A DNA stretch of 64,000 nt from Bromus sterilis. Lineage: Eukaryota; Streptophyta; Magnoliopsida; Poales; Poaceae. A program made the translations under genes and the position numbers. The notes beneath the pieces were generated by a model. It had not been told where the DNA came from and made no database searches. It was given only the letters and a program-made list of their open reading frames with translations. The stretch lies in the NCBI GenBank assembly GCA_950022295.1, contig OX465595.1, positions 218,267,770 through 218,331,769 of the forward strand, given 5' to 3'. Of this stretch, positions 35,541 to 46,921 are shown piece by piece (the first letter of the stretch is position 1; each line of letters opens with the position of its first letter).

Positions 35541-38455
35541 TGTTACCGGGGGTTAGCGTATGCAAAACCCGCTACAACACAATCATATGGAGAGAGGAGA
35601 ACCATACCCACTTGTCTAAGCAGAAAAGGCCAAGAACAAAATGCTCTCGAAAAGCATCGAACGTGAGGGGCATCCCATCCAGGCCGGATGATCAACTGAG
35701 ATGGGTCCTCATCGTCCGCACACAAGTCTAAATGATATGGGTGGTGAACTCCCATATTCATAGACAAGTCTCCTTAACCATACTCTCGATTGTATTATAA
35801 CACTTACATAGACTTACTCCAGCCCGATCTCTTAGTCGGGGTCTAGGACGAGCTCGATCATACATCAAAGTGTGCACGTGAGAGAGTCACGAGCAATCGC
35901 ATCGCGGTGCCCCAAGCTGCGCACATCTAAGGGCCACTTGGTGTATAAAAGACCGCCAGCCAGATAACAACTAAGGTCTCGAAAACCCATACTAAGACAT
36001 GCATGTTATAATCATACACGCAACACACATGTCTAGTACGAACAACAGGTATCATTGCAATTCTCTACAAAGTTTACATCTTTATTGATAACTCTTACAG
36101 AGTGCACACAGAGATCACGAGACCGTGATCCAACATTACATCAAACATGCGGAAGCAAAGTAGGTCTGAGTACAGACAAGTTTAACAAATGGCTTAGAGA
36201 AGCCTTATTTATAAACAAGCCCTTCCATGAGGGACCAGTCGTCTGACTGGGACTACACTAGCTTGATCAGTCGTCAAGCTCCAGGAAGAATCCACCTTCG
36301 GAGTTAGTGGGTTCATCTAAAACATAGAATAATCAAACGTGAGTACAAAGTCGTACTCATCAAGACTTACGTAGGAGCTATACTATTCATGCACATGTAT
36401 CAAGGAAAAGGGAGGTGGGGTTCATAAGCAGAAGTGCTAGCTTTGACTTGGCTAGTCCTGAACTACGATTACCATACTTGAGGTAAGAAGCGTACACGAG
36501 TCCACTACATGTCTGCAACCAATTACACCACTATGGTGCCTTCCCCGACTTCCCATGAGAAAGCACGCCATAGCACTCACACTTATCTTGGCAAGTTTTA
36601 TCAGTATCCATTGAAGTTGTCTAATAAACAGGCACAGCTTTCCAAGTAGTCCCTTACTGCGGACGCGTCTATTCGAATAGTTTATTAACCCTGCAGGGGT
36701 GTACTGCTACATACATGAAACTATCAGTTACCGCCTTGGCCTTGACACCATTAAAGCGGGTGTCGGCGAGGATAATCTCCACAACTTTTACCTCGCAGCC
36801 AACTCAAGTTCAATGAAGACGCCTATCTGGGATGGTTTCCACATTTGTAACCCGGCCAGTTTACCGAAGTGGTCCCAGAAGATGGGTGCGTGGTGCATAA
36901 GCCGGTCTCGGTTGAGCCGTTCTCTCACTTAGCAGCCAGACCACAAACCTACCAGAACTCCGAACTACTGCGACTCATTGAACTGAGAAGGAGTGAGTTA
37001 GTAGGTTGAGCGGGGGTCCGTTTTCTCAACATGTGGTAGTACTGTTCATCTTGGATCACCACACAAGAACTCGGGCTTAAGGAGTGTTCAACGAGACAAC
37101 CCACTGTGTACTCCTACACAACCTCTCATCGTTCACCTTGTATTAGGGTAGATTCACCAACACATTTCCACCATCATCATCATGATCACTACCATCCCGA
37201 CTCACATAACAGTATCAACATTGTATCACTCTAAGAATGCAATAAGCAGTAACAGTTGCAGGGGCCACATGATATCAATCAACTCCTACATCTGCTAGGA
37301 TTGTGGTTTTCTTACTACTGTGACAAATGATAGGTCATCCAAAGGAATGGGTTTATCTATGCGGTAGAAACGTAGCATGGTAATCATCCTAAACAATGCA
37401 TAAGAGAGACTGAGAGGGAAGTTGGATTTTATCGACATGATCAATGGGGGTTTGCTTGCCTTGCTGACGAGAGTCGTACATGGTATCTTCAACGGAGGGG
37501 GAGATCTCGGGTTCCGGCTCCACCTCTATTCGATAGCAAACAATGCAAACAAGGTGATCTATATAAAGACAATGCAAAATCACATGATATGATGTTATAG
37601 CATGAGGTTCATGGTGCTGATGTGTTGAACATTCTATTTAAATGAAGTGCATTGCATTCGAGTTGCAAATTCAAACTCCATATTTCAATTTAAAAGGATT
37701 CATATGCATGTTTGCTTCTGTCCCCCCCCCCCCCCATTTTAAAATAGGCAAACATGAAAACAAAGTGCATATTCAGAATCCTTTAATTTTTCTGATAATT
37801 TTACATATATTATATGTTTAATTTGGAGTTAAAATGAATTAGTTATGAATTTCCAAAGTTTAAATCATTTTCTGGAAATTCCTGATTATTCTTTAAATTG
37901 GAAAAGGGTTTATTGCATCACTGTGAGGTCATGCTGGCGTCAGGGGGTTTGACTCTGGTCAAACTGACCTGTGGGCCAGGGCTGTCAGCCTCTCCGGGTT
38001 TAATCCTTGTTAATTAAATTAACATAGAGGTTAGAGAGGGCCTTGGGCCCACATGTAAGTGACTTATGGGGGGGATTAGTGGTTAAACTAATCCACCACG
38101 TCAGCCTCGCCGGCGGCGAGTCACCGGTGACCTTCCAGCACGGCGGCGACACACGGCCCGCGGCACAGAGGGCTATTCGACGCGCCAAGACCACCAGAAT
38201 GAAGCTCTTGATCTTGCACTTCGATTGGGACAAAGAACAAGTGCTGGGATGCATCGTAGCCACGCCGGCGACGTGCCCTAGCGGCGGCGGAGCCACGGCC
38301 GTGAGGCGGATCTCACTACAGTGCGTCGTTTGAAGCGGGACTAGGTGCATTCGAAGCATCAGACCAAGGCGAAGGTGATGGACATGGCCTCGAGCTCGAT
38401 TGCTTCATGATGGATCGCCGACGAGCACCGCGGCGGCGCTGATCTACGGCTCCCA
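35541..38455 (-). mobile_element. LTR1: minus-strand LTR of an A-family Gypsy element (interrupted)
   Basis: Begins TGTTACCGGGGGTTAGC. Its reverse complement ends like element A's LTR (GTAGCGGG..TTGCATACGCTAACCCC). The first ~450 bases are very similar to the A LTR end, and the order of segments that follows (CTGCAGGG near 36690, TTAATTAAATTAAC near 38010, then the GC-rich block 38090-38455) is the same as in A read backwards. It stops inside that GC-rich block at 38455. About 1 kb of the expected LTR is missing and presumably lies beyond the window. It sits in B's 3' LTR; TATGT (35536-35540) would be the left target duplication. Short frames are not conserved. Confidence 0.8.
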
Positions 38456-41281
38456 TGGAAATCACGCAGGAGGCAAGTATTGAGGGCGCAAGTGTAAGGC
38501 TCGATATGCAGTACTGTTCCAGATCTAGATGTTTCCACCCAGATCCGGGGATGAAGCACATATCGGTCCCACCGCGACATATTACAAAGCCATATGCCCC
38601 GGATTTCCAACATGATATCACAACATTACAGATACAAGGATACAACATCTCATACAATCGGCATACAACTGCCTCAAATACAATACAACAGCGGAAGATA
38701 CATGCCTGGGTACAGACTACAAGCAAATGCCTAGTGGAAAAGAGAAAAACATTGATCCCCATAACCACACGGGTCCAGGCCCTCCGCCGGGATCCGCCGA
38801 ACTAGTCGGCGTCGAGTCTCCACGCGAAACGTCGATCACCGTACCAGTTGTCGATCAAGAACCCTGAAAAGAGTTTGGGGGTAGTATCATGAGTACAGAG
38901 GTACTCAGCATCGAACTGTAGTGGTCAACTGACCCAGCAAGGACTTCATCACTCGTCATTCTAGGACAACTAGTAGTTTACGGTAAGGATGGGGTAAGTG
39001 GTGAGGTTGCTGCCGCACTAGCATTTATGAAGTGGCTAACGATCTAGAGAGTAAGGTAAGAAGCCAAGCATTCGATGAGGAATCGCCTCCAACAAGTCTT
39101 GCTATCAACTAATTACGCAAACATAACACCTATCCTATCCTTGTCCTCCTCTTCGCATCCCGACGAAGAAGAAGCAGTCAAGGCACACACACACGTTGAT
39201 AAAGTTATTTTAAGATTATCTCAGTTGTTGTTGTCTATGAAAAAGGAGTAGGTCTCAAGTTGTCCATAACCGTGGACACGGCTTCTCGAAAAGATTTAAC
39301 CCTGCAAGGGTGTACCAACTGCACATTACAAGGCTCCGCACGCATGCCCATTTCTCTCAGTTGCTACCCATTGTAGGCAACCATTTTATGATATAGTTCC
39401 GAGAGATCTGAAACGACAGGTCCCTCTAACTAACAACGAACAAATCCGGGTGGCCCCCGATGAGTCGACATCCATCTCAGGAGCCGGCCGCTCTCTCGAT
39501 CTGGTCTCTACTGTCTGTCGCAGGTTTGGATAGCTGGTTAATCACACATGGGAAACCGGGTCCTCAGCCGGACAAGGTGGGCTAGCAAGGGAACTATGTC
39601 CTCACTGGTCCGGGTTGGTTTGTAAACAACTGGCGGCCGACCCGCACATAAACGGTTTCAAATGGTAAATCAGCTTGGGCCACCACTGGAAATGTTTGAA
39701 TCTAGGTAGGTAAGAAGAGGGGACCCCATAAAATCCCACACGCGGTTAGGCACGCTCAGTATTAAAACCAATACCCGGAACTCGGATCCTAGGTGACTCG
39801 AATGGAACAAAGCGTCGGGGTGGGATAGCCTAGACCTTCCATCCTTTGTCGAATATAGTCAACATTATAATAATAATCATATCATCCAAACAATAATAAT
39901 AATTTGATAGCCCAAACCAAGGAGTAACAGGGTAACATCGTAGCATCCTAAGCATGCATACTAAGCAGGGGCTGAGCAACGAGCAATAGTAAAATAGCAG
40001 TACAAGGTTTGCTGGGAGGGGACATGGCTGTATCGGTTTGAAGAAGGCTGTAAACATGTGGTAGGATCAAACATCGAACCTATCCTATACTAGCATGCAA
40101 ACCGCTGGTTGAAATAGAATGGATCATAAGTAATGTATAGTCCTTGCCTGTTGATAAGTCGGGTTCCGAAGGTGTAGTCGATCGCAATCTCGCATCGTCT
40201 CCGAGAGGTATCCGGGGGAGCACACAAGAAGGTAAACACTGGAAAGCAACCAACGAGCAAGCATCTATTACTACGAAGCAAACACGAGCAAGCATCAACA
40301 AGAAGGCAACACGAGACATCGCACCTACCGTCGAGAGCGGTTACTAACAGGTTAAGTGGAGTACTCGTCACACACGACGATACCGCACATTTAGAAAGGT
40401 TTGAGTTGTTTAGCTACAGGTGATCAACAAAGGTTGTTAACATGGCATCTCACCCAAGCATGGCATAGCACACAAACATGTCAAGAGGTGAAGCATAAAT
40501 AAACTACCTAAGCTAGTCAACTCAAGTGGGGTGAAATCCTAGACATGGCAAACTATTGTGGACCCCACGATAAAAATGTAATTTAGTACTGTTTTTCCCT
40601 AAAAAATATTTTTTTATTAGCAAGCAAGAACAGCATAAACACAATCTACATGCAATTCTAGTCAAGTTACATATAAGAAACATTTTAAACCGAGCAACGG
40701 TTAAAAAGTTATGGCAGTTATAGTTTATAGTGGCAAGCAGTTGTAATTAGCAGTAAAACAGCATGTAAAAAAAGTCAAACAAGGCAAAAGAGCACATATT
40801 ATTAAACTACACAAAAAACTAAGCAAGTTTCATGTTTAAAGCGTCGCGATCCGAGCTACGAGCTAAAAGATACGCACAACACAAAAATAATACAATCTGC
40901 AAAATAAATAAACTAGAAAAGAAAAAACAAACTCTAACGGGCCGAAATCTACTGGGCCCAGTAGAAAATAGAAAAAAAAAGAAGAAAGAAAAAAAAGGGC
41001 GACTCACCTAATGGGTCGTGGCCCATGAGGCCTGGCTGGCTGGAGAGGGGCTGGTGGCTGGGCCTGGCCTGGTAGGCCTCGTGGGCTGGGCGCTGGTGGC
41101 CGGCCCACTCGGGCGGAGGTGGTTGGCTCGCCCAGTCGTCCCGATCCCGATCGGGAGAGACCGCGGCGGCAGCGGCCAGCCGGCCGACACCGGCGGCGGT
41201 AGGCGGCCACGAGGCGAGGGGCGCGACGGGCGCGGCGGGAGAGAGGTAGGAGAGACAGAGAGGAGATGCGGGCCGATTCCT
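38456..41281 (-). mobile_element. LTR2: minus-strand 3' LTR of another Gypsy element, part 1
   Basis: Non-coding sequence with features of long Gypsy LTRs, such as the AACCCTGCAAGGGTGTACC and GTCCATAACCGTGGACACGG blocks near 39270-39315 and a GC-rich block (41000-41270). The proposed terminus TGGAAATCACG at 38456 rests on the TG/CA rule and on the loss of LTR1 similarity, so it is uncertain by some tens of bases. It is split from part 2 (62937-63568) by CACTA2, which is bounded by CCT duplications. Joined, the LTR is about 3.45 kb. Open frames near 41000-41280 are GC-bias artefacts. Confidence 0.65.
41279..41281. repeat. CACTA2 target site duplication, left copy (CCT)
   Basis: CCT directly precedes CACTA at 41282 and recurs at 62937-62939 after the right terminus. 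Confidence 0.85.
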
Positions 41282-41495
41282 CACTACTAGAGAAATGGCT
41301 TATGGTGGCGCCCTTTTTTAGCCTTTAGTGGCGCATTATGGATGCGCCACTAAGGACAAGCCACTAATAAGGGCTTAGGGGTGGCGCATTCTGGATGCGC
41401 CACCCCTAAGACCCTTATGGGTGGCGCATTTAAGGTTCCTTAGGGGTGGCGCATTTCAGATGCGCCACTAACTGTACAAGAGATGCGCCACCAAA
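41282..41495. repeat. CACTA2 left terminal and subterminal repeats
   Basis: After the terminal repeat come about nine copies of GTGGCGCA or TGCGCCAC, often as short hairpins such as GGGTGGCGCATTCTGGATGCGCCACCC. These are presumed TNPA-type binding sites. Confidence 0.85.
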
Positions 41496-42108
41496 TATTT
41501 ATTACAGAAAACAAAAAAAAATCAATTTACAGAAAAAGAAAACAAAATACAGAAACAATTACATAAATGGAATCACAGAAATTATTACATAAATAGAAGC
41601 ATTGCAGAACTAGAGAAAGCATTACATGTTTTCGAGTATTGTTTACAAGTATCGAATACAAGTTATTACAAATGAAATCAAAGAAAACCCTAAAACTAAT
41701 CTTTGAGTATTGTTTTCTTCACTCCATCTTGATAATGTTGATCATTTTGATCGATCTGTTGCAGCAAACAAGCGAGTGTGAATAACAATGGCATCAATGA
41801 CCACATTTATCGTTTAAGCATATAGGAAGATACATACACACAACACAACTTTAATAAGAATTTTTCAGCTAAACTAGTCGCATAGCCAAAATAATGCATG
41901 ATACGTTTATACAAAGATGGAAAAGTGTTTGTGCAATAGAGATAAAGTTATTTAGAACACAAATCATCAATATTGTTCGGAACTAACAACGCTAAGCATT
42001 AAACAATGTAGCATCAAATTCACATCGATCATCATCACTTGAGACCCGGCTCGGGGAATGGGCGGCATCCTTCTTTTGTCATGAAAGGCCTTGTGTCACG
42101 CAAGGCCT
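41496..42108. other. CACTA2 AT-rich region 3' of the TNPA-like gene
   Basis: Low-GC sequence with several degenerate A-rich runs, probably 3' UTR plus spacer. No further coding exon could be supported. Confidence 0.55.
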
Positions 42109-42900
42109 TTAGGCGGCTTCTATCTCCCCATTGGATGGTGCAATGTTGCTGTGAAAGATCGACCCCTTCATCTGTACTTCATGACGGATGATAGTCGCCA
42201 TCTCCCCTTGGATGTGAAAGAACTCCTGCCTAAGATTTGCATCGGCGATTGCCTCCTTCCTTTCGGCCCACGCTTTCAGATGACTTGGCAGCGTAAGGTT
42301 TCTCTCTTCCTGTACAATTGCCCGCATGTGATGGAGGGCGTAGTACGCAACCCTCACACTGCCAGCCGGCTGCTTGACGCACAGGAACTGCGTCACGTGG
42401 TTGAACACGCTCACGCCAGGCTGATTCTTCCTGTACTTGTGCCTCACAATCTTGCCTCCGGCTTCTTTGTAGCCAGCGAGAGCATCATCCAAAACTCTCA
42501 TGATATACTTGTAATCTTTGTTCTTCACACTCCCCGAGTCTAAATACACGGCATGCGAGTGTTGCGGTGAAAAGCAGGTGAGCACGCAGTCTTGATCCTC
42601 ACTGCATAATTAAAACAATCCAAAAGGAATGCTGGAAGAGGACAACGGCAGAAAGCTAAGAAAGGATATATGCTACGACGGCGAGCGAATGACTTACTTG
42701 GGAGAGTAGGTCATGAGAAATGAATCCTTGTCGGCGTTCTGTAGCATGAATTCTCTGATGTACCCCGCCGCAAGAGTCGCGTCCCCATCGTCCCTCAAGA
42801 TGCTTTCACGCATGTAGAAGGGGTCCAATATCGCAACGCCCGGGGTCTTATCTCTCCTTATACTCATAGAAAGACTGAGCGAGAACAGATGGATAAGGCT

Positions 42901-42905
42901 ATGGT
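42901..42905. repeat. Target site duplication of element C, left copy (ATGGT)
   Basis: ATGGT before the left LTR and again at 54257-54261 after the right LTR. The site lies inside the coding sequence of the CACTA2 TNPA-like gene. Confidence 0.92.
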
Positions 42906-45652
42906 TGTAACATCCCAATTTTCTAAATTCGGATGTTAATAGATCATCATATGCATCTCATGCTGCTTCCGCATTTTTCTGGAGTTTTAAAATATTTTTA
43001 AACATTTTTCAACACATGGCAGTTCGCTGGAGAGGATATAAGAGGACTTATCCCCATTTTTAATTTGTTGAAAAATAGTTTAAAATATTTTGTGAGACTT
43101 TTAAATTTTACTTTGGAGTTATAAATATTTTTTAAAAATATTTTTGGAATTTATTTATGCTCCGGAAAAGTTTTTAAATCAATTTTTGGAGTTTTCGGTA
43201 TTTTTAAAATGCCAGAAAAGTATTTTAAATTATTTAAAAATAAGTTGCAAAGTTTTTATTTTATTTTAGTATTTTGGCAAAGCCAAAAATTCAGTTTTAT
43301 TATTTTAAAAATATTGGCGAAGACGGAATTTTAAAATAAATTTTCGTGATTTTTCTAATATTGTTTTGGGCCTAATGGGCCTGTTCTGTTTTTTTTCCGC
43401 AGACCGATTTTGTTTTTATCTCGGATTAGAAAAAAAAGAGGATTAGGGGCTGGCTATAAATAGCCCCGATTAGGGCTAAATTATTTTCGTTTAGCGTTTT
43501 TAGGGTTAGCCTAAACTAATCCGCGGGACCCGCCGCCGCCGACATCATCGACGACGTCATCGCCGGAATCTCGCCGGAGTTTCGCCGGAGTTGCATTTTT
43601 TCGCGATTTTTTGAGGTAAATTTGCGACGCATCGCCGTGTAGCGCCGTCCCGTGCCCTAGCCGCGCCCTAGCCGCCGCCCCGCGCCACCCCGGCCCGCAC
43701 CGCCGCCTCCGCCTGCCGCTGTCGGCGAGCCGGCGAGCTCGCCCGACCGGCCGAGCCGCCATGGCCGCCCGCACCCCGAGCCCTCTGCCGCGCGCCCGCG
43801 CCCGGGCCTGGCCGCCTGCGCCTGGCTGCCCCCGCCTCTCCGCCGGCCCTGGCCGCCGGCCCTCGCCGTAGCCGGAGCCGAGCCGGTGAGGCCTCGCCGA
43901 GCTCCATGGCCTCTGCGTCCCTGTGCCCGTGCGCGTGGAGAAGAAACGGTTTAGAAAAAAATGTTAAGTCAAAACGCGTTTTCGATTTTTTTTCTAGATC
44001 TGGATACAAACCGCCCGAGGACCCGATCGCGTTTTTCAGAAATTTTTTATTTACGTACGAGTCCTTTTTACAGTAGAACACCCCGGTACCCCCCGGTGTC
44101 ACCTCGATACCGTTTTCGCGACTACTCTTTAACAGTAACTAGGAATTGGGCGATTCCAGTTGCGTTGCAACCGTGTAGAAATTTTCAAGCTGTTACAGAG
44201 GTTTGAAGTTTTTAAATTTGGATCCCAAGCTGATCCAAATTTGAACTTCCCCCAGCCGTAACTTTTTACCGGTGCGCCCGTTTGCGCCGTTTCTTTTTGC
44301 GTTAGTTTTATTTTGACAATTACTTTAAGTTTAGCTACTGTTAGGCAAGTTTTTCTACTGTTATTTGACCATACTCATACCTATATTTTCTATATGCATT
44401 ATGTTAAGAAATATCACCTTATTGCATGATAGGTAATTTATTATTCTGTTGCTGCAAAACGAGTTAGGATAGCCACATGTTTTGACTTGTCTATCGTAGA
44501 TCAACCTAGCCGTATTGTTGCTTTATTTGTATGCTTTGTAGACGTGGGTTGGGTTGTGTAAATTCATGGAGTGCATGTGAGCTATTTAATAACTTGTGTA
44601 GCAACTCTTTAATAAATAGAAATCACTTCTAGACGGGCAGAGAGTGCTTCCCGGGGGCTCATTCCTTATCTAAGGTCGAGACCAGGTTGTACCCCTAATG
44701 GTTGGTTTGGTGGTTGACAGTACGTCATGGGGAGTACCCTCTAACGCAGTGGGTGCCGTCCAGGCTCAAAAAGATCAGACATACTTGGTGACTAGGAGCT
44801 TACATGTACAGCCGCTGGCCATATGGGCTCTAGCTTAGTTGAGTATGATGTAGGAAGCCTTTCCCGTGCAAAGCTAGCAGATGTAGATGTGATAGGTGGT
44901 ACCGGCTTGCCGTTGGGTGTTGGTGACTTCTTCTGAAAGACTTTGTCTCAATCTTCGGGTTCAGTCCAGCGGGGAAAGTGTACTAACCTCTGCAGAGTAA
45001 AAACTAATCATGATTAGCCGTGTCCCCGGTTATGGACATCCTTGAGCTACTAGACATTACTGTTACTGGAGGATCTTGACATATGAATCACCTTAATAAT
45101 TTGAGTGGGCAAGATTAAATAAGGTTGTGGTGTTGGAACTGGTGTGCCCAGTTCGTTCTTAAGTAGTAAGTTCAACTTAAAATTTTAACTAGTTTAGTTC
45201 AGGAGAAAATTGGCTTTTTGCAAAACAAAACCATAAGCCTTTCCTTTGACTTACCTTGCATGTAGTTGTAGGTCCTTTATATAAACTTTTCTGTGTCACT
45301 TGCCGTACAAATCAGATGTACTGACCCGTTGTCGGGCTGTAACCTTCGGTGTTGCAGGTTTTTCAGACGATCAGTAAGGTGCGTTAGGGGTTGCGAGTCT
45401 ACACTCAGCATGTTCGCATGTGGCTGTTGATGGGACTCCACGTTATTTGCTTTTGTTTCCGCTATATTTATATTGAATAAGCTAGCCTTGAGCTATGCAA
45501 CTTGTTATTTATTTACTCTGGATCATACGTTGTAATAATGGTGCACTTGTACTTTGATATACATCTATAATACTGTGTGTGCCAGCGAGTTCGATCCAGG
45601 GACTGGCACTTGAACACAGAGACTTCAATTCTGTGTGAATTGGGTCGCTACA
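42906..45652 (+). repeat. Element C 5' LTR
   Basis: TGTAACATCCC start, CGCTACA end. A TATA box lies in GGCTATAAATAGCC (TATAAATA 43455-43462), with a GC-rich block at 43510-43900 downstream. Compared with 51369-54256 it lacks about 145 bases (after 44364) and has several smaller indels. Confidence 0.92.
43455..43462 (+). promoter_or_regulatory. TATA box of element C 5' LTR
   Basis: TATAAATA in a GGCTATAAATAGCC context, the same place as 51916-51923 in the other LTR, with pyrimidine/AT sequence and then a CpG-rich stretch downstream. A good candidate for the start of R. Confidence 0.5.
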
Positions 45653-45654
45653 GA

Positions 45655-45666
45655 TGGTATCAGAGC
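45655..45666 (+). other. Element C primer binding site
   Basis: TGGTATCAGAGC, a perfect 12-base complement to the initiator tRNA-Met 3' end, two bases after the LTR. Confidence 0.9.
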
Positions 45667-45822
45667 AGTGTGTTGACTGTAGGACGTGACCCTAGAAAAT
45701 GGAGTAGAAAAGCCATAGGAATAAAAATATTACTTTATATCACTCTGTCTTGTACTTACTTACCTCCTCTATCTCGTATTCATACCTATTCTAATTCTTG
45801 CCTTACCTCTCTTTGATTATAG

Positions 45823-46545
45823 ATGACCACTATTTCATACCGTGCTATGGCGTTTGGACCTGAGCTCAAGGGGATTTGCCACTTCTTGAACATCTACGCG
45901 CCAGTCTTTCAGCCGGACATCGTGGAGACAAGGGGAGCTAATGACTACTGGCAAGTGGAGAATTTCATCCTTGGAAGCATGGAGAATGAAGAACGGGTGA
46001 TTACGGAGTCATTCGAGGTGCATGCCCAGGAGAAGGAGTGGTGTGTGCGCATGGCCGCTCACATAGCTCTTGGACGCATTGTGGAGACATATTCCGCCCG
46101 ACTAAAGGGTACGGTGTACGCAGAGATGGCCAAGGTTCTCCCTTCGGGGAACATAATACCAAAGAGGTTCAGGTATGTGCCTGGTGCCATTTGGCCAGGT
46201 ACAACCAGATACATCATCCAAAGCCTGGAGAAGCACATTCATTGCCTGGAGAAGTGCACTCAGTTAGACCTCTACACCATTACTGAGTTGCAGCAGAAGA
46301 GCACCAGGCTCAAGAGGGACAACAACAAGCTGAAGAAGGAGAAGTTGGAGATGCAAGCGGAGATGACAAGGCTGAAGGAGAAGATGAAGGCCAATGGAAT
46401 TGAAGAACCAGAAGAGGAGCGAGAAGTAGACACCTCGGCAGAAGAAAGGGAGCCGAGTCCCAAAAGGCGCAACCGCATTAGCGGGCGCGAATACCGCATG
46501 TTGTTTAGCAAAGACAACATTAAGAATTACTTCACCGGCTATTAG
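45823..46545 (+). CDS. Element C extra ORF upstream of gag (240 aa, coiled coil)
   Basis: I do not recognise this protein. It starts with the ATG at 45823, right after a pyrimidine run and AG (45821-45822), and stays open for 240 codons, the only undamaged reading frame in element C. The first ~140 residues look globular (Trp, Tyr and Phe rich, with a FQPDIVETRGANDYWQ segment). Residues about 145-195 form a strong heptad-type coiled coil (ITELQQKSTRLKRDNNKLKK and onward). The tail is acidic and then basic, with a PKRRNR patch that could act as a nuclear signal. It lies in sense between the primer site and gag, like the extra upstream ORFs known from some Tat-lineage elements (RIRE2 type), whereas this element is a chromovirus. 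A captured host fragment is the alternative. Confidence 0.75.
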   Translation: MTTISYRAMAFGPELKGICHFLNIYAPVFQPDIVETRGANDYWQVENFILGSMENEERVITESFEVHAQEKEWCVRMAAHIALGRIVETYSARLKGTVYAEMAKVLPSGNIIPKRFRYVPGAIWPGTTRYIIQSLEKHIHCLEKCTQLDLYTITELQQKSTRLKRDNNKLKKEKLEMQAEMTRLKEKMKANGIEEPEEEREVDTSAEEREPSPKRRNRISGREYRMLFSKDNIKNYFTGY

Positions 46546-46921
46546 TGCTCTACCGTTATCGTGTTAGCGTATTTGACCATGTCGACTTATTCGGTGTGGC
46601 AATACTAGGTTGCTTGATATACTCTTATGTTATTCGTGATTGTGTTGAGGATCTTATATTACCCGAGGTAGTTATCAGGATCTTATATCAGTTATAAAAT
46701 ATATTTTAAACTATATGGTGTGATATGTGATGGTTTTCCGTATGCGTGTATTGGTTGATGATTGTTATATGTTTGATGCTATGGTGACATTGATTGGTGA
46801 AGTTGATTGGTGATATATGTATTGTATATATAATGCTTGCCATGATCATCATAAGCATATGGGTAGGAGTATATTTCCCTAGATACTTTCTGTCTAAATC
46901 TTACCTATTCTTACCCAACAG
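46546..46921 (+). other. Element C leader between extra ORF and gag
   Basis: AT-rich untranslated stretch ending in the pyrimidine-rich run CTTACCTATTCTTACCCAAC and AG directly before the gag ATG, a good 3' splice site by eye. Confidence 0.55.

Noticed and set aside
38000..38805. Several frames around the LTR1/LTR2 junction
   Set aside because: They cross a junction of two elements and have no domain.
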